This document shows positions 23,662 through 38,862 of a DNA stretch of 64,000 nucleotides, in pieces. The stretch lies in assembly GCA_026929865.2 (NCBI GenBank), contig CM049404.1:12980501-13044500 (forward strand). The letters run 5' to 3'. Both the position numbers and the translations under genes were made by a program. How positions within the stretch are numbered: the stretch's first letter is position 1; every line of letters begins with the position of its first letter. A model generated the notes under the pieces. The model did no database searches. It saw only the letters and a list, made by a program, of their open reading frames with translations, and had not been told where the DNA came from. The stretch is from Hyperoplus lanceolatus. Lineage: Eukaryota > Chordata > Actinopteri > Uranoscopiformes > Ammodytidae.

Positions 23662-23667
23662 AATAAA
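23662..23667 (+). terminator. Polyadenylation signal AATAAA, F-box gene
   Basis: AATAAA 340 bp after the F-box stop codon. It lies about 130 bp from the presumed end of the convergent cdc42 transcript. Confidence 0.65.
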
Positions 23668-23794
23668 ATTGTTGCTGTATGTACCATTATTTCCTTGTAT
23701 GTCTTACCCTTGCTTCAAATGTGGAAAATGTATACAAGTTCACAAACTTTAAGTCAGACATGTAGTATTTGAAGTTGTTTATTCATAACACTGG

Positions 23795-23800
23795 TTTATT
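23795..23800 (-). terminator. cdc42: Candidate polyadenylation signal for cdc42
   Basis: TTTATT on the plus strand is AATAAA on the minus strand; a second lies at 23778-23783. Both would end a cdc42 3' UTR of about 1.27 kb (23.8-25.07 kb). The UTR stretch has no other gene. Confidence 0.5.
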
Positions 23801-25065
23801 GTGATGCAAGATACAGTACAACTTTGATGTCAAATTCAATAAAAATCAAAGAGTCCAAGAAATGCATTCTCATAACATTTCCCTGGTTAATTTGAATTCA
23901 GTGTCTCTCTAAATCTCACCATCAGTAATGCACGCATTGTATTCAGTCAATAAATTAGGAGTTAATCTCACTATATTTACAAATTCAAGCCCACCATCCA
24001 GGCAAGGATATAGTAAAAGACAAATGCAAATAGTGCTAGTTCAGTCACTCAGGAAGTCTTCACAGGGTCTAAAACCAAGTATAGCATTTTGTAATAATGG
24101 TCACAATGTGTAGTTATGGGACTTAACAATGTAGCAGCAATAGGACGTCGCCTTGTTAACTTCTATCACAAAAAGTAAATGTTGTGCTCCAATTCGTCGC
24201 ATGTAACGTATTGACAGTGGCCATTTGTGAGACATTGTACTCAAGCATGTTCCACTTCTCCGTGGAGCTTTATTCTGACACTAACAATATGTCAGGTGTT
24301 GATTTGGCAAACTAGAACTATGATGGTGCATAGCCCAGAAATATCACAGGATATCAAATATTTCTTGAATCTGCTATGAGGCTATGTTCAATATGAAGTT
24401 ATATAAAAAGGAGTACAATGTGGTGAATTTTAAAGAAATGCATAAGTCTTATAGAAATGATTGGAAAACAAACTATTTGAGTTTTATGTCTTTAGCAGAA
24501 TTTATATTGCTAGATACTTCCCCGGTGATAGAAAAATGATGTAACCAAATATAGTTTGGTGCAACAGGTACAACATAGTACAAATTATAAACTTAAAAAG
24601 GAATTTGTCGAAAAGTTACAAAACGGATGTAGGATGTACAACAATCTGAGCATCTCGCTAACCTATCATTTTCAGCTTGTTTGCGTTTTACAGGGCAGTC
24701 GATAAAAAACAGTTCTATTAAAATACTATTTCATATTCAGTTCATTTGGAATAGCACTTCTGCACATTTAACTCTAAATAATGATAATAATGTCACCAAC
24801 AGTTTGTTGATACATTGTATGGATTCACTGTTCACTTCATGAAAGACCAAGTCAATTGCATCAAATCAGCACAAACGGCATCAAATGTTATTCAATCTTA
24901 AAATGACGTTGGTTCAGGACTAAAATGGGTATTCAGGTTAAGTCAGTCAGAAGGCAAATATTGTATGATACCTCAGCTCATGATGGAATGTGCTTGTGCA
25001 GCAAACCTCTTCAGTATTGTTACCCTACATTTGGAATCTGGTGTGGAGAGGGGCTGTGACGAGAC

Positions 25066-28450
<3,385 letters not shown>

Positions 28451-28532
28451 AGAGATGAGCCTCTGGTCTCATTTACGACTGTCAAGCTACACAGAATAAT
28501 ACCGGATATCACCTTCAAAATAAAACATTTGT

Positions 28533-28690
<158 letters not shown>

Positions 28691-29113
28691 CCTTATGTAG
28701 ATTTTATATAATTTTTGAAGCTATACTTTTACTTTGAAAGATAACTTTATCTGGTAATAGTGGTTGTTTTGATGCCAGTTCATGCGAGAGGTTCCTGCAG
28801 CAGATGGGGTTGACGTCACCTCCAAACTATCTTATACCTTGCATCCTACTCACCTGAATCTAAGCTCTACTACTTCACAGTCACAACACATCTACAGGTA
28901 CAACAATGACACTCTGAGTATGATCAAGAATATTAATATATATTTATAATTGAGCAAGATACCCATTTTAAGAGGATAATACATAAAATACAAAAAAATA
29001 GCAAATATCCCACCTTCATAATACAAAACAATTGCCAACATATTAATACTAAATAAAATTAATTTTTATGTTATTGACACTAGTTCTGTTGTTTAGTAGG
29101 TTGATAATTTTAT

Positions 29114-29305
29114 TTTTACTTTTTTTTAAAGATATTTTTTTTTTTGCATTTTTATGCTTTATTGATAGTGTGGAGTCAGAGTTGAAATGGGGCAGAGAGG
29201 GGAGTGACATGCAGAGAACGACCGCGGGCTGGAATCGAACCCCGGCCCGCTGCTGGCCGAGGCCCATGGGGGGGACGCCCTACCAACTGAGCTAAGGGCG
29301 CCCCC
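29114..29305 (-). mobile_element. tRNA-derived SINE, well-preserved A and B boxes
   Basis: On the minus strand it begins GGGGGCGCCCTTAGCTCAGT, with A box TAGCTCAGTTGGTAGGGCG and B box GGTTCGATTCC, then a tail containing CCCATTTCAACTCTGACTCC and a T/A-rich end. Flanks share AGGTTGAT (29098 onward and 29306 onward), an imperfect target duplication. The head is still tRNA-like enough that tRNA finders may flag it. Confidence 0.75.
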
Positions 29306-30584
29306 AGGTTGATTACATTTTATACAGCAGCTACTTTCGACTTTTGTTAGAATACGTTTTGATATGCCACATTACAAAATACACAGGTGTAAATAATTAA
29401 ACAGTTCATAGCTGAATTCCATTAAGCTGCTTCAGTTTTAGGGCCCTTGCATAGTGCATACTGGCTCCCTGTCACGGCTTTTGGGACATGCTGTGAATAG
29501 AACTGATCCATCGTTAATGTTATTGGTGACAGCTGCTTGTCAGTCAGAATGTCTGCCGTGAAAAATACACCTCAAGGTGTCATTAATGTTTTGTCATTCA
29601 TGTAGGCCTTCATAAAATAGTGACATAATATGAAAACAGCAGCCTATAAGGCATCAGAATACAGCACTGCAGAGGACTAAATACTTCTGTACCTCTCTGA
29701 CACATAAACTGAACATTACTATACATTCTCCATAAAATAGAAGAAAGATATATCATGCAGGGTTATTGCATCAGATTGTACAGGGCTGGCTGATAAACTG
29801 TTAATATATGCTTTTCCCTGGATGCAAAGACTAAACAACACAATTGTCACACTTCCCGCAGTTATAATCATCAGGATGATGAATTCTGCTTGACAAGGAT
29901 CACAAATCACCACTGCCTCTTTTAGAAACCATGTTAAAAAGCAGTTTATGGGAAATTTTAGAATATGATTCAACTTTGATTGTTGAACTCACCAGTTTGC
30001 ACACATTGAGAGAAAACTCTGTCTCGCTTATGGAAATCCCACCTCTGTGATTTTTACTTACATTAACTAAATATAAAGTGGCATGACATCTTTTTTTTAA
30101 AACAGCACTACACAAGAGTATAGGGTCTTAATGTATGCATTAATTCATTCTGTATAGCGTTCAGATCCTTGGAGTGCCTAATTTCCTAACACCCCTAAGA
30201 CAGGTGGTTAAATGCAAAAAGAATATCAACCTCTATGACTGTCCTGTCCGTATAAGATCTGCAAATAAATTGAATTAAAGCCTAAGCTCCCTAGAGGTTC
30301 TAACTTTAAGCTGATTGGATATTACAAAGTTGGGCCCAAAGTTATCTTAGGCCTTGGCCTTGAAATTAATAAGGTTTTAATAATTAAACAGTTAGGAAAA
30401 AAGAGCCTGAAAGCCAAAATCAAACTTGGTTTATCTTTCAGTTGAATTCACACACTGATGAGTGTCCAATGGAGGGATGGTTTCGAGCCTCCAGTTGGCT
30501 ATTAAGGGTATCATAATTGCCCCGTGATTCAAAATTCTGTTTTTGTTGTTGTTGTTAAACTCACTTAAATGCAAGGAAACACGA

Positions 30585-30600
30585 AGAGAGAGAGAGGGAG

Positions 30601-30634
<34 letters not shown>
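30585..30634. repeat. (GA)n microsatellite
   Basis: GA repeat with GGGAGAAACA interruption. Confidence 0.95.
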
Positions 30635-30637
<3 letters not shown>

Positions 30638-30943
30638 TATGACATGTAATGAAGGTCCACACACAGACAGAATCAAACCAAGAACATTGCAGGTATGTGG
30701 TACAGGGTCTTCACCAGTCAGCTAATGGGCCACCCCATTGTTTGCGTTTTCATGTGGAACTTGTTGGTGTCGCCATATTTTCCTTGGAGTCTTCATCCAC
30801 CACATAGCGACATGTGTTGATACCAAACAGCACAACATTAAAGTAAAGACGATCCAACGTAGAGTCACCCACCAACTTGGTAAAACAAAGCAAAAAAAAC
30901 TGTGGTTGTTAATATTTTAATAATTTGTCAGTCACTAAATTAT

Positions 30944-31008
<65 letters not shown>

Positions 31009-31041
31009 GGATAGATGGATAGATGGATAGATGGATAGATG

Positions 31042-31096
<55 letters not shown>

Positions 31097-31099
31097 GGA
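30944..31099. repeat. (TAGA)n tetranucleotide array with TGGA variants
   Basis: About 39 units of TAGA, with a run of alternating TAGA and TGGA units near 31007-31045. The reverse-complement motif forms a second array at 32227-32364, on the other side of the Ig-V gene. Confidence 0.95.
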
Positions 31100-31359
31100 T
31101 CGACATTTTATAATATAACAATAATATAATGTGTATAATATGAAATACAGTAGTAGCGCAATACTGGCATATCTTTACCATATTTCATCATGTAATATCT
31201 GTGAGGTTGTGATGGTGGTGGTTGTTATCACTGTGGAACAGAACACAAAGAACACATAGCAAAAATCTAGCCTACAAGTCGGAGTCAGTTAGATATTTTT
31301 TTTTGTCTTTTTGTGTCAGCAATAAATCAGTGCTTTCAAAGCAAGAATATCAAGTATAC

Positions 31360-31862
31360 CTTGGTTGGAGATGATCAAACTAACGCCGGTGTAGACGTTC
31401 CCTCTACGCCTGTAGATGACACACCAGTACATGTCCTGATCACTTTCTCTGAGAGAAGTCATAGTCAGTGTGAAGACTCCTGCCTCCTTATTATCTGCAA
31501 TTGAGCTCCTGTCATTTTCCAGCTTCCCGGGCGTTCTCACCATTTCAGTGCACAGCCCATAAACTGGCCCTTTGCACCAGTACTTTGAGTATTTTCTGAG
31601 CCGATTTTCGTACTGACAAGAGAGGGTCACAGATCCCTCCTGGGCTGCCCATACCATCACTGGAGCAGACAGTTGAGCTGAGTCCACTGCATACATTGTT
31701 AGCCAGAAGAGACAGAGAAGTGGAGCTGCAAAATAAAAAAAGAACATTTCACGTGATTTAAGTTATTCATTTTCCCAAGCGTACTCTTCCCTTGCACAGT
31801 ATTGCAGTATTTTTCAAAGAGCGGCTATTACCACTGAACATGATCGCTGAGTTCCTTGTCAT
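31360..31862 (-). CDS. CD300/CMRF35-like receptor, leader and Ig-V exons (apparently incomplete)
   Basis: Exon 1 is 31832-31862 (MTRNSAIMFS plus one base) with a GTAAT donor; exon 2 is 31360-31725 after a TTTTGCAG acceptor. Together they encode a leader (APLLCLFWLTMYAVDSA) and one V-type Ig domain: VTLSCQY, KYWCKGPVYGLC, DRSSIADNKEAGVFTLTMTS, SDQDMYWC. The extra cysteine pair in KYWCKG...LC is typical of the CD300/pIgR family of surface immune receptors on myeloid cells and of teleost relatives. A donor follows ISNQ at 31359, so more exons (stalk, membrane span, tail) should follow toward lower coordinates. None is certain. A hydrophobic frame near 29.85 kb is a weak candidate. The gene may be a truncated copy or may use distant exons. 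An alternative start is the internal MFS. Confidence 0.75.
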
Positions 31863-32226
31863 GGGAATGGAAAGATCAACTTGAAGCAGAAGCGAAAACT
31901 GTGAAACATTTAGAGCCTTCCTCTTATTTCTCCAGAGCTGTGGTGAGGTTGTGCAATCATATGATTCATGAGAAACCAGGGTGTTGGTAAAGTTAATCTG
32001 TGTTTGTCTGTGCATTATTATTATTGTGTATCATTACTTTTGGAATATGAGTGTCTTGTGCTTTTTGATCCTCTGTGTAAAGACACTATAACGTATACAC
32101 TGTAAGGCTAGTTATTCATTTAAACAGCAGGTGGCACTAAAGACCAGACTGGGACATAATGTCTCTTCGATCTAGTGACCTTGGGATGTGTGCCATTATT
32201 AATTTCTATTTATGTCTGTGTTTATG

Positions 32227-32364
<138 letters not shown>

Positions 32365-34267
32365 AGATCCATCCACTGCATTTGTCTGAGTATATCCTCA
32401 GGCTTTCATTCATCCAATTTAATTATTTTCAAGTATGCCCCACTGTACATTTATAATGGCTTTATAATCAACGCATGCTTTTTTTCCCGTTAACGATCTT
32501 GCTTTCAGATTTTCTTTTATGGGTTTCTATATTTTGTGTGCATATCACATTCACAGCATTTGACTTTGCCAGGGCTTTTGTTGCAGGGCAGTTTGGTCCT
32601 GCATACATGAGTTGACTATAAATGTTTTAATTATGTCACAGTTTATGTTGTTTTTATGTCATCTTTACTGATGACTTTTTCTCAGTGGCAGCTTAAATAT
32701 GACTTTGTTAGAGTATTGGACAGCAACCAACCAAACAACTACAGTAATTGCAAGAGCAAAAACCACAAGACATGACATATTGTGTACATCTGACCCATGG
32801 TTGTGTCAGAGAGGGAAGTGGTGTGAGAATATAACACAGGATCCCCCTGAACTCCATGTACCATATCTTCAAGATATTTTTTTCAAAATTAAAACCTGCG
32901 AATATTTACCTTATTTTTATCAATTAATGTATTCATCAATTATTATAATTGATAGATCCTCAGAGTTTTGGAGGAAAATTAAACAACGTCAATGCATTCT
33001 TTGAGGTCCACCCACGTAGTAAAAAACAGAACTATGGTGTCGACACATGCAGCATGGGGGCAAGCATGCCAAAGGGCTACAACACCCACAGCCACACATG
33101 CGGTTTTTGAAAACATCTGGCTTAACCTATTAAACTTGAATAGTTTAATCTGATACACAATAGTTTACACTTCTTAACACAAAACACATTTTAAGTTTGT
33201 CAATATTCAGGCTATATTATTGGATGAAGTCACAGCGTTAACCTTTTTTAACTGAGCAGATCTTCAACATTTTAGCACACGTATATGGCAGCACAGGTGA
33301 CAGATTAGTCTTAAATGTGTACCTTAGGGAAAGCCTGTTAAATTAAACTTTCCTGAGATGATGAAATGACTTGATGAGCTTTTGTTAAAGCTTAAATTGG
33401 ACTGTTTTAACTAAGACAATCAGGGGGTAAATGACCCCCCCCCACAACACACACACCCACACACACCAATATATATTTTTAAATTGACCAGGCATGCCAT
33501 TAAAAGGTTTGTTTTAAAAAAGCAAATGGGAATACTCCTTGTTCCATGGCTCAGTTGGGATATTTTCCACTGACACCAGCGTATCTGTCTTTAAAAATGA
33601 AATAATCTGTCAAAGATAAAGAAGGCTGCATTATAATGAAAGCCAAATGATTAGATAAGTTCTCTGTTTTTGCCAAGTGAACACTTTTTGATTTGGAATG
33701 CAAATCCCTGTTCATGACATATCACGATCATCTTTGCAGCATGATTAGAGTTGTCAAACATATTTATCGTCACGTATCTGCAGTCTAGACCGACCGGTTT
33801 TTAAGCCAATTTTGCCCATTGTTTATGTGAATTGACTTCAAATGTTTTATGTAACCACTGAACAGAGATGGTGAATTAATTGAGTGGCACGAAAGGGAAT
33901 ATTTGATAAGATATAGTCAAAATGTCCCTCAATTTAGAATCATATCCTTAAGTCAAATCATAAACTGTGTCTTTCCTCTTATTTTGCTGTGTTTTTTTCC
34001 ATCCAAAAATGTAAACAATTCAGTTTTGCTCATTCTGTGCCAAGGATTTTTAGACGTGGGCATATTTTCTGCATTATGTTTGATGAATGAGTCCTTCACA
34101 CAAGGTAAAAGTGCGCCTGTGGAGAATATGCTTGAAGGCGTGATAAGTAATCACATATTACTCCTTAAGTGGGCACATTTGATAATCTTCTCTGAAACAA
34201 TCATTTGTAAATAAACACCTTTTTGGCAGTTATCCCATGTTTGTTATGTTTGAGCAAACTGGCTATG
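32365..34267. other. Spacer upstream of the chitinase; nothing identified
   Basis: AT-rich single-copy-looking sequence with a C-run and CA stretch at about 33435-33470. No recognisable coding exon. Confidence 0.45.
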
Positions 34268-34275
34268 TATAAAAG
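34268..34275 (+). promoter_or_regulatory. chia: TATA box of the chitinase gene
   Basis: TATAAAAG lies 50 bp before the start codon at 34318. A transcription start about 30 bp downstream gives a leader of roughly 20 nt, a compact TATA-driven layout common in strongly expressed digestive-tract genes. Confidence 0.7.
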
Positions 34276-34317
34276 TAGAGTGCAACTGTTAGATGAGGTC
34301 CTCATACAAAGGTAGTC

Positions 34318-37300
34318 ATGGGCAAGGTACTGTTTGTGACAGGTAAGAAAGTTCTGCTCTATTTGAAAAGAATGTTCTCAATGTGCAGCAGATGTCTTGT
34401 GGTTGCTATTTCCAGGATTTGGATATAAGATATAATGCATACATATATGTAGCGGAGGCTTTTGAGCACTTTTTGCAATAACTTTCTATTTTTCTTGAAG
34501 ATAACAATGTGACTTTTAATTTTACAGCTCTGGCCCTGCTGCTGCATGCGCAGCTTGGTAAGTAATTAATATGGGAAACAGTGTGCATGTTTTTTTGTCC
34601 ATTTTTATTGCTAGAAATTGCATTTCATGTATTTGTCAATAAAAGTATAGCTTTCCTTTGATTCAAAGGCTCAGCCTACATACTGTCATGCTACTTCACG
34701 AACTGGGCACAGTACAGACCGCCTCCGAGCATTTATATGCCCACCGACATCGACCCATGTCTGTGTACCCATCTTCTGTATGCCTTCGCCACCATAAAGA
34801 ATGGCCATTTGGCCACCTTTGAGTGGAATGATGTGACTCTTTACAGTCAGTTCAACGCCCTGAAGAACCAGTGAGTTACTGAAACCATTTGTTTCCTCTT
34901 GTTCTTCATAGGAAATAACCTACATAAACACATGTGTTTAAGTTGTCACTGCAGTGTAAAATGTCATTTTATTTGGCAGGAATGGCAACCTGAAGACTCT
35001 TCTGTCTGTTGGAGGATGGAACTTCGGCTCTACTGGGTGAGATAGTCTAGAGATATCTGCTGAGTGGGCACTCCAACAGTGGAGGTCTTATGTTGTACAT
35101 TCATTTCTGTTCCCACATTAGGTTTTCACAAATGGTGGGGAGCCCTTCCAACCGTAAGACGTTCATCGACTCCGTCATTAAATTCCTGAGACAGTATGAG
35201 TTTGATGGGCTTGACATTGACTGGGAGTATCCAGCCAACAGAGGAGGCTCTTATAACGACAAGCAGTACTACTCTGTTTTCCTGCAGGTTTGTTTGCCTT
35301 GTCTGGTTTTCTGCTCAGTTTCCGGTTTATTTTTTCCTCTATATGGTTAGCAAAAATGTCATACGCAATAGCAAATATCACTGTTCAAGCTTGCGATGAT
35401 TGTTTTTGGCCACAATAATTCCCCTGTGGGGTTTGTACTGTGCCTTGCCAAGTCTAAGGTACATAAAAGCAATATAACTCATATCACCCGACCATGTATC
35501 AAATCATGAAGTTCAGTTACTACTAAATATTTTATATCTGTTGACATTCAACAGGAGATGAAAACTGCCTTTGAGAATGAGGCCAAGCAGAGCAACAGGG
35601 CTCGTCTTCTGATGTCTGCTGCTGTGTCGGCTGGAAAGGACACCATTGATTCTGCTTATCAGATTCCCCAGCTTGGCCAGTAAGCATTTGAAGCATGTTT
35701 GGTGTGTCCAATCTCAACCACAGCAACATCATGGGGCACAGTTGAACAGAACAACTCTGAATCTCACCCCTTAGTCTAAATGATCAATGAAAACCTTTTA
35801 ATGCCGGCATCTTAACCCTCTTCCTTTGTTGTCTGCCTCACCCAGGTCCTTGGATATGATCAACGTCATGACATATGACTTCCATGGCTCTTGGGACCCC
35901 ATGACTGGCGAGTGCAGTCCCCTATTCAGAGGCCCCCAGGACCAAGGTGGCTTCATCTACTTCAATGTGGTGAGTACATCCTCAAGAAAATATTTTTTCA
36001 TTGAACAAAACTTGGGAATACATTGCAGTTTCTCTGTAACAATCTTTATAAGCAACTATATCAAAGCATCCGCTAAAGATATCTACTTACAGATCCATGT
36101 ATGTTTCCAATGCCGTTTTTCCCCAGGACTATGCAATGAACTACTGGAAGAGCCAAGGAGCCCCGGCTGAGAAGCTGATTGTTGGTTTCCCTACATATGG
36201 CAACACATTCACTCTTAAGAGCGCTGCTAATAATGGTCTTGGAGCAGCTATTGCTGGCGCTGGAACTCCAGGAAAGTACACACAAGAGGCTGGAGAACTC
36301 GCTTACTTTGAGGTAGGTTTCCTTAAAGCGGCTACGAGTAACATTTAAATATCTTTTAAACAGCCTCATGTTTCCTCTGATAATCATAAATGACCTTTAA
36401 TAGCAAACCAGACCATCAGTGCAAAGAAAGACGTTTTTAAATAGTTTTTATTACTGCATTTGATCTGGTCGTACACCCAGTCCGATTTTCGGTTCACGGG
36501 GCTGCACCATAAAAGAAAAAAAAGAAAATGCAATGAAGAAAAGCTAAAAGGGAGAGTGATGGTCGGGCGGGAGGGCGTTGCCAAGCAACGTATACACAAT
36601 TTCACGCAGCGAAACTAGACTGCAGTGTTTACTCCTAAATGAATGAGCGGTAGCCTACTAAAACAAAGTTTACTTTGCCTCACCAGCATCATCAGATGAC
36701 CATTATTCATCGGAAATAGTCATTATTTACAACATAAACACATTACCTCATCGTGATCCATACTAACTAACTGCCATCTCTCGTTCATTCGCTTTGTGTG
36801 AGGACACGGGGACTCGTTCAGCTCCGTGAGAGGTGACAATGCATCAACTCATTGCAATCAGGTGTGTTTAGCACTTGCTGGCATTAGTTGATGCTGTGTC
36901 ACCCATAGACTCACGGAGCCGTAAAGAGTCCGGTGCCCTCACACTTTCAACACACGGACACGCCACGCACCATATTGCTTCCTGATTATTTGAATCTTGC
37001 ACTCCCTGCACGAGCTAGAAAACAGCTTCACGACAGCTGGCGTCGTAATAATACTACCGCTTTTGTTCAAAGGTGTCGCCAACGTGCCGACTTACTCGTA
37101 GTAGCTTTAATGTTTTAATAAACCAAGAAATAACTAGTTTGAATGTTGACTGTATTCTCTTGGGTTGGTTTACAGACTCCAGTTAATAAGAAATAAATGA
37201 GTGCTTTAGGTTGTCATTAATGCACTGCTTTGTGAAATTACAGATCTGCGACTTTTTGAAAAATGGAGCAACGCAGGTGTGGAACCAGGCCCAGGATGTG

Positions 37301-38126
37301 CCATATGCCTACAAGGGGAACCAGTGGGTGGGCTATGACAACATTAAGAGCTTCCAGACCAAGGTAACAAACAAGCACCAAATACTTATTTGACCATTTG
37401 ACAGGCCAATGTTTGCTGTTGAGAATAACCTCTGACATACATTTTTTTCAAAAATCTTTCTACATAACCCTTAAGAATTATACTAAGTATTACAAAATAT
37501 GGCAGGAGAAAATGTATTCAATGTTTTGTATTTGATCTGTTTGTGGGATCGTCCTACAGTTATCAGCTAACAATGTAAAGTTCTTTTTTAAAATGTCCTG
37601 ATTCTGGCTGGCTGTAGGTTGACTGGCTGAAGAAGAGCAACTTTGGAGGCGCCATGGTGTGGACCCTCGACATGGATGACTACAAGGGCACCTACTGTAA
37701 CCAGGGGAAATACCCACTCATTAATGTTCTCAAAAAGGGTCTCAATCTGGAACAAGCATGTAAGCCTCTCTACGCCTTGACCATTGATAATAAGTGTAAA
37801 CAATCTAAGATTATTGTATTAAAGAATTTCTTTGTGTTTTTCCAGCCTGTACCCCACCAGCTACTCGCCTTCCTCCAATCCCAGGAGCGAGCACAACTCC
37901 CAGTAGCAGTTCTGGAGGAGGATCCAGTGGTGGCAGCTCCTCTGGTGGGGGCTCTGGTACCAGTGGCATGGACAGCGGCTTCTGCACTGGAAAGGCTAAC
38001 GGCATGTACCCGGACCCAAAGAACAAGAACCAATTCTACAACTGCAGCCGGGGCAAGACCTACTTTCAGAACTGTGCCGCTGGCCTGGTCTTTGACAGCG
38101 CCTGTTCTTGTTGCAACTGGTCCTAA
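34318..38126 (+). CDS. chia: Acidic (mammalian-type) chitinase, complete, 11 exons, 485 aa
   Basis: Exons: 34318-34342, 34528-34557, 34669-34870, 34980-35036, 35122-35287, 35555-35679, 35846-35969, 36127-36312, 37244-37363, 37618-37759, 37846-38126 (1458 nt). A 21-residue signal peptide ends at GSA, so the enzyme is secreted. The GH18 barrel has SVGGWNFG and the catalytic [11 protein letters not shown], with Asp136, Asp138 and Glu140 at the same numbers as human [13 protein letters not shown] and [12 protein letters not shown] supply the substrate-binding Tyr/Asp and Trp. A Gly/Ser linker (about 410-435) leads to a CBM14 chitin-binding domain with six cysteines, from [11 protein letters not shown] to CSCCNWS. 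All catalytic residues are present, so it should hydrolyse chitin from food or parasites. Intron 8 contains a TTAA transposon that begins about 10 bp after the exon 8 donor. Teleosts carry several chia paralogs and which one this is cannot be told. Confidence 0.96.
36327..37106. mobile_element. Non-autonomous TIR transposon, TTAA target site (copy 2)
   Basis: Begins AGCGGCTACGAGTAACAT and ends with the inverse TTACTCGTAGTAGCT. TTAA flanks both sides (36323-36326 and 37107-37110). It matches the element at 8856-9771 in reverse complement but is 136 bp shorter. It sits in chia intron 8, very close to the exon 8 donor. Confidence 0.8.
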
Positions 38127-38285
38127 AGCTGAAGTTATAGATTGACTGGTTAAATGTTAAAAAGAATGCAGGATAACTCTGTTCATTTGTTTCTCAGTTC
38201 TCAGGGATCTGAGTACAAAGTCCGACGTCCTTCCACACTGGATGTTAAACAATGTAAAACCCAGAGGCTGTCCTTAGCAAAGAAA

Positions 38286-38291
38286 AATAAA
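38286..38291 (+). terminator. chia: Polyadenylation signal AATAAA, chitinase
   Basis: AATAAA 160 bp after the chitinase stop codon. Confidence 0.65.
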
Positions 38292-38862
38292 GATTTGAAT
38301 TGTTGCAGATGTGTTGTACATCCACATTCTTTTATTTGTTGTCTATTATTAAATGTGGTAGGAATCGACTCTGTATCAACCAAAGCTCTACTATGTACAA
38401 TGCACTAGTATGATTGCTTTAATACACACGTTATAAAGTATCTATATTTTCATCTGCATGTTCCAAAAGTTATGCAACAACACACGACAACAGTATTAAA
38501 ACAAAAGATTACAATTGAAATGAAAAACAATATTTGTCAAGTATTCTACAAGTAATCATAATCACTGTATTGTAAATTTCAAACCCTGATGCAATATCAA
38601 AACACAAAAAAGCAATTTGACGAGCATTGTCTGATTTACACAACAGAACCATTTTTGTTGTTGTTGAACTATAACCTCTTACAGTTGCACGCCATCTACT
38701 TTGCAAATACCATGTCATTTCCAGCACAATGAAAATATATTGGCACATTGCTCATTTGGTAGGCTTTGGTAAAACATTTGAAGTAGTTAATGATAGATTG
38801 TTGAAACACTTCATCACCTATACAGTGTCCAGTAAAGGAGAAACCCCAGCCTGCAGCCCCTC

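Larger units (their letters stand above)
28691..30943. other. Spacer between cdc42 and the Ig-V gene; SINE and GA repeat, possible TM exon
   Basis: Apart from the SINE at 29114-29305 and the GA array at 30585-30634, no gene is firmly supported. A minus-strand frame near 29835-29895 encodes a hydrophobic segment (FIILMIITAGSVTIVLF) that could be a transmembrane exon of the Ig-V gene, but it lacks a clear donor. Confidence 0.4.

Noticed and set aside
29250-29305. tRNA gene candidate on the minus strand (good A and B boxes)
   Set aside because: The sequence lacks a convincing cloverleaf and continues into a SINE body with A/T tail and flanking short repeat, so it is a SINE head.
30944-31099. 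Regularly spaced repeats considered as a CRISPR-like array
   Set aside because: Contiguous tetranucleotide units without unique spacers, in a vertebrate genome; an ordinary microsatellite.
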